NCBI GenBank assembly: GCA_026393655.1
Contig: JAPKZT010000210.1
Span: forward strand, 1 to 12,333
Origin: Actinomycetota bacterium
Lineage (GTDB): Bacteria > Actinomycetota > Acidimicrobiia > Acidimicrobiales > Ilumatobacteraceae
Direction of reading: 5' to 3'
Length of the DNA: 12,333 nt
The translations under genes were made by a program, and so were the position numbers. Below the pieces are notes generated by a model. It had not been told where the DNA came from. It worked only from the letters and a program-made list of their open reading frames with translations, and searched no databases. Shown here in pieces: positions 1 to 7,399 of the stretch. Each line of letters opens with the position of its first letter. The stretch's first letter is position 1.

Positions 1-482
1 GTAAGAAACTTTTCACCGAGAGTTAGTTCGTAGTCGGCAAAAGTCAGGGTCGGAGGAAAGCTGAGTAATCGACCCTCTTTATCGAGTGCGGTTGATTCTT
101 GATAAAAATCAGTGGTTTTAATACGCCTCGAAATGTCGTTGATAAGCCAGCCCCAGTTTCTAGTCTGGAGGTTGAAATTTCTACTCCACATTTTTTCGAG
201 AGAAGTATTGCAACTTTCGTCTGAGGTCGCACAAAAAATATTAATTTCAAGCTTTTTGGTGCGAATTTCGCGTTCTTTTATTTTCAGAATGCTTAGCTCT
301 GTGTTTGTTGCGAAGTGGCCAATTCTTGAGTTGATGATTGGGTGGATTCTGACTCTGACGAATTTGGATACGAATAAAAGCAAGCCAACAAAAGCCATCG
401 CAAACGGCAGGAGAATGACTTTTGCTGGTCCTAGCGTTCTCACAACAAGGTACTTTTGTTTTATTTTAAGCCAAAGATTCAC
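1..482 (-). CDS. TIGR04372-family glycosyltransferase-like protein, partial (C-terminus off the left edge)
   Basis: An uninterrupted minus-strand frame runs from the left edge to an in-frame stop at 573-575. It has no early ATG. The best start is GTG at 480-482, which lies 7 nt behind a TACACT -10 box. The visible 160 residues begin with a basic segment, then a hydrophobic stretch (about residues 20-36, VILLPFAMAFVGLLLFVSKF) that may anchor it in the membrane. The motif RIGHFATNTEL (about 49-59) follows, and further on NTSLEKMWSR (about 85-94) and a C-terminal stretch with TLGEKFL. As I recall them, TIGR04372 proteins show the same order: an R-IGHLA-NTEL motif, a (C)NKQLLKMWKR motif, then a segment ending GxxFL. 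They are found in surface-polysaccharide clusters. Function is inferred from these motifs only; the catalytic C-terminal part is not in the window. Nothing here links it to the inositol genes. Confidence 0.62.
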   Translation of the reverse strand, partial: MNLWLKIKQKYLVVRTLGPAKVILLPFAMAFVGLLLFVSKFVRVRIHPIINSRIGHFATNTELSILKIKEREIRTKKLEINIFCATSDESCNTSLEKMWSRNFNLQTRNWGWLINDISRRIKTTDFYQESTALDKEGRLLSFPPTLTFADYELTLGEKFL

Positions 483-489
483 GAGCCAA

Positions 490-495
490 AGTGTA
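490..495 (-). promoter_or_regulatory. -10 box of a leaderless promoter for the glycosyltransferase-like gene
   Basis: On the minus strand TACACT is followed by 7 nt and then GTG at 482, so transcription would begin at or next to the start codon. There is no Shine-Dalgarno sequence before this GTG. I found no convincing -35 box 16-18 nt upstream. This box is the main reason for choosing the GTG at 482 over the in-frame GTG at 443. Confidence 0.35.
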
Positions 496-508
496 GTTTG
501 AATGACAC

Positions 509-538
509 TTGGAGTTGTTGTATCGGATTGTTTAGACT
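509..538 (+). promoter_or_regulatory. Candidate promoter for terC
   Basis: TTGGAG (509-514) and TAGACT (533-538) are separated by 18 bp. The -10 matches TATAAT at four positions, the -35 matches TTGACA at three. Transcription would start near 545, just before a stretch that can fold into two hairpins. It lies back to back with the -10 box of the divergent glycosyltransferase-like gene. Confidence 0.3.
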
Positions 539-548
539 TGAAGAATAG

Positions 549-612
549 CCCGACTTGCCGATTGGTAAGCGATCATCGGGGGAAGTAAAACCGAAACAAA
601 AAGTTTCTGGTT
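549..612 (+). promoter_or_regulatory. Structured leader upstream of terC (two hairpins), candidate regulatory RNA
   Basis: Two stems can be read directly. The first has an outer stem CCCGA (549-553) with TCGGG (576-580). Enclosed in it is an inner hairpin, CTTGCC (554-559) with GGTAAG (564-569) around a GATT loop, including one G-U pair. The second pairs AACC-GAAAC (589-597) with GTTTC-T-GGTT (603-612), giving nine base pairs with one bulged T and an AAAAA loop. They are joined by GGAAGTAA. No open frame covers this stretch convincingly. TerC/Alx genes in other bacteria are often controlled by the manganese-sensing yybP-ykoY riboswitch. I could not fit this leader to that consensus, so the regulatory role is inferred. 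Confidence 0.4.
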
Positions 613-642
613 CATCACCCGAAAGGTCTAATCAAAGTACAC

Positions 643-1629
643 ATGTTGAATATGCTCATTACCACTGCTGAAGATAGTAAAAAATTTGTCGATGTCGTAA
701 TCCCGTGGTGGGGATGGGAGATGTTGATCGCTGTGTTTGTCGGCGCGCTATTAATCGACTTGCTTTTGCGGCACAAAACCGCTCACGTTGTCGAGCCTAA
801 AGAGGCACTTCAGCAGACCGCGCTGTGGCTTGCACTTGGTTTGGGTTTCACTGGCGTCATTTACGCAATGTTCAATGGACAAGGCGAAGGCACTTCTTCG
901 GCAATTGAATATCTCTCGGGTTATTTAATCGAGTACAGCCTCTCAATTGACAACGTTTTTGTATGGGCGATGATTTTTGTCCACTTCAAAGTGCCGAACC
1001 AGTACCAACATCGAACACTGTTTTGGGGAATATTTGGCGCGCTTGTGATGCGATTTATATTTATCGCGTTGGGAGTTCAGGTCATTACTCGCTTTGAGCC
1101 GCTGTTGGTCGTGTTCGGAGTGTTCTTGATCTACACGGGTATCAAAATCGTGCGCAGCGGTGATGAAGAGAGTGATCCATCAGAGATGCGCACGATGAAA
1201 ATATTCCGCAAATTCGTTCCATCGGTAGAGCACTACGACGGACAAAAAATGTTTACGCGCGTCAATGGTCGAAGATTTGCAACACCATTACTTGCAGTGC
1301 TTGTACTAGTTGAGGTTTCAGATGTGGTGTTCGCAGTTGACTCTGTGCCAGCAGTTCTAGCCGTAAGTCGTGAGCAATTTATTGTGTTCGCATCTAACGC
1401 TTTTGCGATTCTTGGTTTGCGATCGCTATATTTTGTGCTTGCTGGTATGCGAGAGCGTTTTAAATACATGCCACTGACTATTTCATCATTGTTAATTTTC
1501 GTTGGCATCAAAATGTCCGTAGGAATTTGGTATCACATTCCGACCGTTGCATCGCTTGGTGTAATTATTGGTTTACTTGCGATCGGTGTCGGCGCTTCTG
1601 TGCGCCACGACCGCCGAAACAGAGCCTAA
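643..1629 (+). CDS. TerC/Alx family integral membrane protein (metal homeostasis, probable Mn2+ exporter)
   Basis: A 328-residue polytopic membrane protein with about eight or nine hydrophobic segments, typical length for the TerC/Alx family. Family signatures are clear: EYSLSIDN (residues 97-104) followed by VFVWAMIF, then EVSDVVFAVDSVPAVLA (224-240), and SNAFAILGLRSLYF (251-264). The acidic residues Asp103, Asp227 and Asp233 lie in the membrane and belong to the conserved set thought to handle a metal ion. Characterised relatives (E. coli Alx, Bacillus MeeF/MeeY) export manganese, some to supply exoenzymes; older names refer to tellurite resistance. The start is uncertain: ATG at 643 or the in-frame ATG at 652, neither with a good ribosome-binding site (GAAAGG at 621-626 is rather far). 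dnaG follows after 27 bp on the same strand, so they may be cotranscribed. The leader may fold into hairpins. Confidence 0.92.
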   Translation: MLNMLITTAEDSKKFVDVVIPWWGWEMLIAVFVGALLIDLLLRHKTAHVVEPKEALQQTALWLALGLGFTGVIYAMFNGQGEGTSSAIEYLSGYLIEYSLSIDNVFVWAMIFVHFKVPNQYQHRTLFWGIFGALVMRFIFIALGVQVITRFEPLLVVFGVFLIYTGIKIVRSGDEESDPSEMRTMKIFRKFVPSVEHYDGQKMFTRVNGRRFATPLLAVLVLVEVSDVVFAVDSVPAVLAVSREQFIVFASNAFAILGLRSLYFVLAGMRERFKYMPLTISSLLIFVGIKMSVGIWYHIPTVASLGVIIGLLAIGVGASVRHDRRNRA

Positions 1630-1644
1630 ATAACACTTATCAAC

Positions 1645-1650
1645 TAGCCT
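1645..1650 (+). promoter_or_regulatory. Possible -10 box giving a leaderless dnaG transcript
   Basis: TAGCCT is followed by 6 nt and then the GTG start of dnaG at 1657. There is no Shine-Dalgarno sequence before that GTG, and the same box-to-start spacing recurs at other starts in this window. No good -35 is visible, so dnaG may instead be read only from the terC promoter. Confidence 0.22.
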
Positions 1651-1656
1651 TCGCTC

Positions 1657-3402
1657 GTGGCGATTGCAGATACAGACATAGAACGATTGCGTGAGTCGGT
1701 GTCAATTGTTGACACGATTCAGGGCTATGTGCAATTGCGGCGCGTCGGGCGCAACTGGGTGGGCTTGTGCCCGTTTCATGCCGAGAAATCTGGTTCATTT
1801 AATGTTCGCGAAGAAACTCGCCGCTATAAGTGTTTCGGTTGTGGAGCATCTGGTGACGTGTTTAAATTCATCCAAGAAATTGAGCATCTTGACTTCGTCG
1901 GAGCAATCGAACACATCGCCGGTAAGGCCGGTTATCAACTTACATATACGACGGGTGGGCAAAGCAAAGACCGTCAACGATCAAAACAATTAACCGAAAT
2001 CATGGCGCAAGCAGTCGAGTGGTATCACAACAGATTGTTAACGGCACCCGATGCAAGAGTGGCACGCGACTATTTGCGCGATCGTGGTTTGTCTGGCGAT
2101 GTTGCACGCGAATTCAAACTTGGTTGGGCACCTGATGACTGGGATGCTTTGTCGCGCGACATCGGCGTATCGATAGATCTGCTTCGCGAAACTGGTCTCG
2201 GGTTCGTCAACAAACGGGGCAAGCCACAAGATTCATTTCGCGCGCGAGTAATGTTTCCGATTTTTCGCGATTCGGGTGAGCCTGTTGCTTTCGGCGGGCG
2301 AGTGTTGCCCGGAAGCGCTGATCCTGCGAAATATAAGAACTCACCAGAAACTGCCATTTATGCAAAATCAAAAACCCTTTACGGTTTGAATTGGGCGAAA
2401 GCCGAAATCGTCACGGCTGATGAAGTGATTGTCTGCGAGGGCTACACGGATGTGATTGGCTTTCAGCGCTCTGGCATAAAACGCGCTGTCGCCACCTGCG
2501 GAACGGCGCTCACTGAAGATCACGTTCGACTATTGAAGCGATTCGCGACAAAAGTCGTGTTGGCGTTTGATGCTGATAAAGCCGGGCAAGGTGCCGCCGA
2601 AAGATTTTACGAATGGGAGCAGCGCTACAAAGTGCAGGTGAGTGTCGCACACTTTCCGCAAGGCAAAGATCCTGGCGACTTGGCAAATAGTGATCCAACA
2701 GCATTGGCGAGTGCAGTCGCAAACGCTCAACCTTTTTTGGGTTTTAGATTGCAACGAGTTCTTGATGCAGGATCAGTCACATCGCCCGAATCTCGTTCGC
2801 GTACAGCCGAGCAAGCAATGGCTGTGATCAACGAACATCCCGACACAAATGTGCGAAAAATTTATGCGGGTCAAGTTGCGACCCATGTTGGTATTCCTGT
2901 TGTTGACTTGGTGAAGCTTGCCGAACGAGGAATAAGAAAACCTACGATCAATATCTCGGCGTCGCCGAATTCGCGACGCAGTGAATCAGCCGAGTTTGTT
3001 GTTTTGGCACTGATGTTTTCACAATGGGAGATAATTGCAAATTGGTTGTCAGAGGCGTTGTTCACCGATGAAGTAAATCGTCGTGCGTTTTTGTCAGTGG
3101 CTCAAGCTGAAGGGAATGTCTCAAAAGCCCTAGAATTAGCCGATCCAGAAGCGCGCGAAGTTTTAGAGCGGGCCGCAGTTGCCGATGTAGAGACTCAACC
3201 GATTCGCGAAGCATGGAACCTACTTTCTGCCGCAGTGCGCCGTGAACTCGCACATCGGGTGACTTTGAGTGATCCAGAACAGATTCGCATTGACAGATCT
3301 GCGCGTTTGTTGCTTGAAAATCTAGAGGTCCCAACTATGGCAGAATCTTCAGCAGAGCAATTATTGGGTTGGTTAAATCTTCGGGTGGGGGAACACGAAT
3401 GA
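1657..3402 (+). CDS. dnaG: DNA primase DnaG
   Basis: This 581-residue protein synthesises RNA primers for the replication fork, working with the replicative helicase. The N-terminal CHC2 zinc-binding domain has Cys38, His41 (CPFH), Cys59 and Cys62 (CFGCG). The catalytic core with the TOPRIM fold carries CEGYTD with Glu261, the Asp305/Asp307 pair in FDADKAG, and GKDPGD at 336-341. These are the residues expected to bind the catalytic metal ions. The region after about 440 is variable and corresponds to the helicase-binding C-terminal domain; total length is normal. The GTG start at 1657 is chosen because the translation begins MAIADTDIERLRES, matching the usual primase N-terminus; there is no evident ribosome-binding site. 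Its stop overlaps the start of the sigma-factor gene (ATGA, 3399-3402), the dnaG-rpoD arrangement of the macromolecular-synthesis operon, here without rpsU. Confidence 0.97.
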   Translation: MAIADTDIERLRESVSIVDTIQGYVQLRRVGRNWVGLCPFHAEKSGSFNVREETRRYKCFGCGASGDVFKFIQEIEHLDFVGAIEHIAGKAGYQLTYTTGGQSKDRQRSKQLTEIMAQAVEWYHNRLLTAPDARVARDYLRDRGLSGDVAREFKLGWAPDDWDALSRDIGVSIDLLRETGLGFVNKRGKPQDSFRARVMFPIFRDSGEPVAFGGRVLPGSADPAKYKNSPETAIYAKSKTLYGLNWAKAEIVTADEVIVCEGYTDVIGFQRSGIKRAVATCGTALTEDHVRLLKRFATKVVLAFDADKAGQGAAERFYEWEQRYKVQVSVAHFPQGKDPGDLANSDPTALASAVANAQPFLGFRLQRVLDAGSVTSPESRSRTAEQAMAVINEHPDTNVRKIYAGQVATHVGIPVVDLVKLAERGIRKPTINISASPNSRRSESAEFVVLALMFSQWEIIANWLSEALFTDEVNRRAFLSVAQAEGNVSKALELADPEAREVLERAAVADVETQPIREAWNLLSAAVRRELAHRVTLSDPEQIRIDRSARLLLENLEVPTMAESSAEQLLGWLNLRVGEHE

Positions 3403-4349
3403 CGACATCGTCAACAAGGGACACTCTCGGGTCTGACTCTGTTCGTCTTTACTTAAACGAAATCGGACATGTTGATCTTCTGACCGCCGATGAAGAAAAA
3501 GATCTTGGTAAAAAAATCAAGGCTGGAATTTCCGCTCAAGAAAAACTTAATGAAACTACCGAAAGTCTGGATTTCTCGGGTCGTCGTCGATTACAGCGCA
3601 CTGTCAAGGATGGTGAAAAAGCGAAAGATCATATGGTTCGGGCAAACTTGCGTCTCGTGGTTTCAATAGCGCGAAGATACGACCGTAAAGAATTGCAACT
3701 TGCCGATTTGATTCAAGAAGGCAATATCGGATTAATGCATGCCGCCGACAAATACGACTATGAAAAAGGTTTCAAATTCTCGACGTATGCAACTTGGTGG
3801 ATACGTCAGTCAATGACTCGGGCTCTTGCTGATCAAGGCAGAAATATTCGAATTCCTGGTCACATGATGGAGATAGTTAACCGTGTGCAGCGCTCTGAGC
3901 GCGACTTGACGAGTGAACTTCGACGCAACCCGACACCCGAAGAAGTTGCTGCGCGTTGCAGTCTTTCGGTTGAAAGACTTTTGGAGATAATGCAATTAGC
4001 GATACCGACGACAAGTTTGGATGCCCCAGTTGGTCACAATACTGATGACTTAACTGTTGGTGACACAATTGCTGACAGCGACCAGAATGATCCGCTTGGT
4101 GCAACTGAGAGAAGCCAATTACATGATGCTGTTGAGCAAACCTTAAAAGATCTGCCACCGCGTGAGCAAGAAATAGTTGCGATGCGTTTTGGTATTGGTG
4201 ACCACAAACGTATTTATACGCTTGAAGAAGTCGCCGACAAAATGCACGTGACTAGAGAACGAGTAAGGCAAATCGAGCAAAAGACTTTGGCTCGAATGCG
4301 TCACCCACATAACAGTGCCAACCTGCGCGCATTTTTTGAAGATAAATAA
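3399..4349 (+). CDS. rpoD: RpoD/SigA-type sigma-70 RNA polymerase factor, short form
   Basis: A 316-residue group 1 or 2 sigma factor that directs RNA polymerase to promoters. Region 1.2 is at about 13-42 (SVRLYLNEIGHVDLLTADEE). Region 2 spans about 80-150: NLRLVVSIARRY, then DLIQEGNIGLM, then FSTYATWWIRQSMTRA. Gln137 and Thr140 are equivalent to the residues reading the -10 box. Region 3 follows to about 225. Region 4 has DLPPREQEIVAMRFG and the helix-turn-helix TLEEVADKMHVTRERVRQIE (274-293). ATG 3399 is preferred over the in-frame TTG at 3369 because it overlaps the dnaG stop, has a G-rich sequence 7 nt upstream, and leaves region 1.2 close to the N-terminus. There is no region 1.1 and only a short spacer between regions 1.2 and 2. 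Position behind dnaG suggests the primary sigma factor, but a SigB-like paralogue cannot be excluded. Confidence 0.93.
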   Translation: MTTSSTRDTLGSDSVRLYLNEIGHVDLLTADEEKDLGKKIKAGISAQEKLNETTESLDFSGRRRLQRTVKDGEKAKDHMVRANLRLVVSIARRYDRKELQLADLIQEGNIGLMHAADKYDYEKGFKFSTYATWWIRQSMTRALADQGRNIRIPGHMMEIVNRVQRSERDLTSELRRNPTPEEVAARCSLSVERLLEIMQLAIPTTSLDAPVGHNTDDLTVGDTIADSDQNDPLGATERSQLHDAVEQTLKDLPPREQEIVAMRFGIGDHKRIYTLEEVADKMHVTRERVRQIEQKTLARMRHPHNSANLRAFFEDK

Positions 4350-4366
4350 CTAGTTCTAAATAGTTA
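4347..4366. terminator. AT-rich inverted repeat between convergent rpoD and dehydrogenase genes
   Basis: TAACTA (4347-4352) and TAGTTA (4361-4366) are perfect inverted arms around an 8-nt loop. The repeat includes the rpoD stop and the minus-strand stop (4356-4358). The stem is short and AT-rich and there is no clear T-run, so it would be a weak terminator at best. Confidence 0.22.
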
Positions 4367-5525
4367 GATCTACGACTGGCTCCCATTTGCGCGAAGTCCA
4401 TGAGTTAATTAGCGCCTGTTGAACACTGACAACATCAACGGCTTCTTTGAATCCTGGTGTGTAGGTTGTGCCAGTAGCTAATGCATTCATGAAGTTCAAA
4501 TCTTCGATTGCAACAAGGTCTTCGAAGCCGATCGCGTTGGCCATGCCTGGGGCAAACGCGCCATGAAACGGAAACCGATCTCCACCGAAAATTGTTTTAT
4601 ACCCAGTGTTGACACCTTCTTCGCGCTTATAGAACTGCAATTCGTTTAGCTTCTCAAGATTCCACGACAACGAACCTTCAGTCCCGTAAACCTCAAAAGC
4701 ATTCTGGCTTTCTGGACCAACCATTGAACGACTTGTTTCGAAAGTACCAGTTGCACCATTTTCGAAATTGCAAAGCATTGATGCAAAGTCTTCGTTTTCG
4801 ACTTCGCCCTTTGGGTCTGTTGCCTTGCCTCGACCGTAATGACTTGCCGCGCCACTAGGTAATGGTCGATGAGTGATCGTATTATTCTTCATTCCGGTTA
4901 CTTCTGAAATACCGCCGACTAAAAAGTGGGCGAGTGAAACCGAGTGGCTCAGAATGTCACTAGTCACGCCGTAACCTGCTTGCGCGAATTTGAAGCGCCA
5001 AGTTAACAAACCAAGTTCGTCGCTGCCATACATCGACAAGAATCTTCCGCGATAGTGGGTTACGCGACCGATTGCTCCGCTTTTGATTAATTCACGTGCG
5101 TGAATCACCAGAGGTGACCACAAATAGTTGTAGCCCACGCCTGTTGGTGTCGAATGTTTTTTTGCAATGTTGTAAGCCTCGACTGTTTGTGCTGGCGTGC
5201 CACCGATTGGCTTCTCGCTGAAAATTGCTTTTCCTGCAGCTGCTGCTGCCGCGATCATCGGCACATGCAACATGTTTGGTGCGGTAACCCATACTGCGTC
5301 AACATCTTTAGCGGATACTGCTTCTTCGAAGCCGGCTACTGCGCGAGCAAACCCAAAATCGTTAACTGCTCGGTCACGCCGACTCTGTTCAACATCGGCA
5401 CAGACGACGAGTTCTGGTTTGAACTCTGCATCTGGAAACAGCGAAGAAATTCGCAACGCAGCACGACTGTGGGCTTGACCCATCCACCCGAGACCTAATA
5501 CAGCAATACCGATACGTTTTTTCAT
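4356..5525 (-). CDS. Gfo/Idh/MocA-family NAD(P)-dependent oxidoreductase of the inositol operon
   Basis: This 389-residue cytosolic dehydrogenase has the two-domain Gfo/Idh/MocA layout. The Rossmann motif GLGWMG is at 11-16, the SEKP motif at 103-106 with catalytic-type Lys105, and a D-x3-H pair (Asp190, His194) in TSDILSHSVSLAHFL. Inositol dehydrogenases of this family use the same Lys, Asp and His for hydride transfer from a hydroxyl carbon to NAD. It is the last gene of the four-gene minus-strand operon, 41 bp behind iolB. The ATG has a good GGAG at 5532-5535, 6 nt away. It is longer than IolG and has an insertion around 220-245 containing SHYGRGKATDPKGEVENEDF. Context suggests oxidation of an inositol isomer or derivative (scyllo- or chiro-inositol type activity is possible). 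Sequence alone does not settle the substrate. Confidence 0.8.
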   Translation of the reverse strand: MKKRIGIAVLGLGWMGQAHSRAALRISSLFPDAEFKPELVVCADVEQSRRDRAVNDFGFARAVAGFEEAVSAKDVDAVWVTAPNMLHVPMIAAAAAAGKAIFSEKPIGGTPAQTVEAYNIAKKHSTPTGVGYNYLWSPLVIHARELIKSGAIGRVTHYRGRFLSMYGSDELGLLTWRFKFAQAGYGVTSDILSHSVSLAHFLVGGISEVTGMKNNTITHRPLPSGAASHYGRGKATDPKGEVENEDFASMLCNFENGATGTFETSRSMVGPESQNAFEVYGTEGSLSWNLEKLNELQFYKREEGVNTGYKTIFGGDRFPFHGAFAPGMANAIGFEDLVAIEDLNFMNALATGTTYTPGFKEAVDVVSVQQALINSWTSRKWEPVVDLTI

Positions 5526-5566
5526 ATTTTTCTCCGTTGTGTTTAGTTAATTAGTTAGTTTTGCGA

Positions 5567-6478
5567 TCAAGCGTTGACTCGACCGTGAGCTGAAGTCATC
5601 GGTACTCGCGGGTCAATTTTTTGCGACTTCCATTCGTCGCGAATCCAGTGGTGGCTCGGGTCATCGCAAAATGCCATTGTGCGATCTTCAGCAGGCCCCG
5701 CCAATACATTTAAGAAATACATCGGATATTCAGGCGCAGCAATTGAAGGCCCGTGGTAACCCGCAGGCAAAATATAAATATCGCCATCGCTGAGTGTGAC
5801 GGTGTCGTCAACAGAACCGTCAACCGTGTACGCGTGAAAGTAGCCGCGACCATCTCGGTAGCCATGATCAGATTGTTGTTTGCCAATTCTGAAGTAGTAG
5901 ATCTCTTCGTTCATGTTTGGACAACCAGCGATGCCATCATGTCGATGTGGTGGCCAAGAAGACCAGTTGCCTCCTGGTGTCAATACTTCGCAGATGATTA
6001 TTCTGTCGGCACCTCGAAACGAATCTGGTGTGGCGATGTTGTTGACCTGGCGTGTCGCAAATCCTGCACCGCGAGGTTCAACTGGCACTGTGTTGGCTAA
6101 GCCATGGTGAGCAGGAAACTCTTTTGTAGCCATAGCTGTGCACACCGCAACTTCGCCGGCATCGGCAGAAAGTGACAACTTAGACCCAAGCGGTGCATAA
6201 AACCAGTCGGCAACTGCTGCGAATACGCCCGGTCGGCCGGCAAGGATATTTTTCTTGTTGCCAAGTTCGACAGTGACTGAGAGTGCTGAAAGCGGAACAA
6301 TCACAGCTTCGCGATTAGTAAGGTCAATTTCAACTGTGTTGCCTTTAGGCATGCTTGAAAAGTCATAAACGTCGATGCCGCAATATGTCCAGCCTGCAGT
6401 CTTGACGTCTAAAGAAACTGGCTGGTTAGCACTAGCCAGCGAACCTTGTGGGTAATACCAACTCGAAGTTTTACTCAT
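5567..6478 (-). CDS. iolB: 5-deoxy-glucuronate isomerase (IolB)
   Basis: IolB converts 5-deoxy-D-glucuronate to 5-dehydro-2-deoxy-D-gluconate in myo-inositol catabolism, in the cytosol. The protein has 303 residues, normal for the family, and the two-lobed cupin pattern. The second lobe holds the diagnostic TPGGNWSSWPPHRHD (167-181) followed by EEIYYFR (191-197). His178, His180, Glu192 and, in LPAGYHGP, His242 are the likely metal ligands by analogy with known IolB structures. The ATG is preceded by AAAGGAAG about 9 nt upstream. It lies 18 bp behind the aldolase gene and 41 bp ahead of a Gfo/Idh/MocA gene, so it sits inside one operon. The substrate it needs is normally produced by IolD, whose gene is not in this window. 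Confidence 0.93.
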   Translation of the reverse strand: MSKTSSWYYPQGSLASANQPVSLDVKTAGWTYCGIDVYDFSSMPKGNTVEIDLTNREAVIVPLSALSVTVELGNKKNILAGRPGVFAAVADWFYAPLGSKLSLSADAGEVAVCTAMATKEFPAHHGLANTVPVEPRGAGFATRQVNNIATPDSFRGADRIIICEVLTPGGNWSSWPPHRHDGIAGCPNMNEEIYYFRIGKQQSDHGYRDGRGYFHAYTVDGSVDDTVTLSDGDIYILPAGYHGPSIAAPEYPMYFLNVLAGPAEDRTMAFCDDPSHHWIRDEWKSQKIDPRVPMTSAHGRVNA

Positions 6479-6496
6479 CGTCCGTCTTCCTTTAAC

Positions 6497-7396
6497 TTAA
6501 ATGATTGAACCATGAACAAGTTTTGCAGCTCGGCCGATGGCGTTCTCGACGTCGTCATCATACGGAAATAGTAACGGTCGACCTGCAACTAATCCGATCA
6601 CATTTGGAATCTGTAATGCTCCGGCCCATTCGCTAAAAGTTACGTCTAGCTTTTCGCCAGGATCACCGCCGAGTAATAAAATCGGCATCGTGGTAGCGCC
6701 ACCTAAAGATTTATGGTTTGTCCATGCAGGAAGTTTCAGCCAAGTCAGACCTGAGTACGAGCCAAGACCTGCAGCGATAGAAATAATTTTATCCAGTCGG
6801 TCTGTAGATCGATCAAGCGCCGGCAAGCCATTGACATCTTTTGTGTACGGCAGTGGTTCGACTAAGCAAACGATGTTTCGTTCAGCCAACAAGCGCATCG
6901 CATCAACTACATATTCAATAGTTTTGCCAACACCCGCATCGGTGTTTTCGATACGCAGCAAAACTTTGCCGCCGTCAAGACCAAGCGATGCAATATGGTC
7001 GGCATCGTAGGCCGTCATCGGGTCGTCAAGTCCCCACATCGAGCCGAGATAGCCACCACGATTCATCGTGCCAAAAATAAGTTTCGATTCAAGTGCGCCA
7101 AGCCAAGCAAGTTCTTCAACAATGTCAGCACTTGCCAATAAACCATCAACTAATGGGTTGCTCAAACTTCTTATCAGGCGGTCAAGCAGCGAGTATCTAT
7201 CGGCAATTGCAAATTGGTTTTTACCAGCGGCGAGTATGCCTCTGGCTGTGTGATCTGCAGCAACAATCAGTAATCTGCCATCTTTGCCGATTAGTTTGCG
7301 ACGTTTACGATTTGAGACGGCTTTTACGAATGACTGCGGATCGCGGACTCGCGCCTCAAGAAGTTTTTGGTACTGCGATCTATCGAGCGTCGACAC
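6497..7396 (-). CDS. Cgl0158-type (beta/alpha)8 aldolase, DeoC/FbaB/LacD superfamily; probable 2-deoxy-5-keto-gluconate-6-phosphate aldolase
   Basis: A 299-residue TIM-barrel protein. It begins with a short helical region, then strand 1 as LLIVAADHTARGI (42-54). LTWLKLPAW (217-225) holds Lys221, the best candidate for a Schiff-base lysine. The phosphate-binding end shows LLLGGDPGE (240-248) and GLVAGRPLLFP (268-278). This pattern fits the actinobacterial Cgl0158 family, found beside iolC and iolB. In Bacillus the unrelated-looking IolJ splits phosphorylated 2-deoxy-5-keto-gluconate into dihydroxyacetone phosphate and malonate semialdehyde; I infer that this protein does that step here. The start is GTG at 7396, 3 bp after the kinase stop, with AAGAG about 7 nt upstream, so translation is probably coupled. 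Automatic names such as deoxyribose-phosphate aldolase would be misleading in this setting. Confidence 0.85.
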   Translation of the reverse strand: MSTLDRSQYQKLLEARVRDPQSFVKAVSNRKRRKLIGKDGRLLIVAADHTARGILAAGKNQFAIADRYSLLDRLIRSLSNPLVDGLLASADIVEELAWLGALESKLIFGTMNRGGYLGSMWGLDDPMTAYDADHIASLGLDGGKVLLRIENTDAGVGKTIEYVVDAMRLLAERNIVCLVEPLPYTKDVNGLPALDRSTDRLDKIISIAAGLGSYSGLTWLKLPAWTNHKSLGGATTMPILLLGGDPGEKLDVTFSEWAGALQIPNVIGLVAGRPLLFPYDDDVENAIGRAAKLVHGSII

Positions 7397-7399
7397 AAG

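Noticed and set aside
44..250. Minus-strand 68-codon frame starting at TTG
   Set aside because: It is an alternative frame of the same strand as the glycosyltransferase-like gene, without motifs or ribosome-binding site.
112..501. Plus-strand open frame of 129 codons in the left region
   Set aside because: It lies antisense to the glycosyltransferase-like frame, which shows family motifs; its own translation shows no recognisable domain.
545..642. yybP-ykoY manganese riboswitch
   Set aside because: GGGGGAAGTA is only loosely like the conserved purine motif, and I could not find the partner motif at the right distance; kept only as an unassigned structured leader.
3369..3398. Longer N-terminus of the sigma factor from TTG 3369
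   Set aside because: It would add ten residues overlapping dnaG; ATG 3399 has the ATGA coupling and a G-rich upstream sequence.
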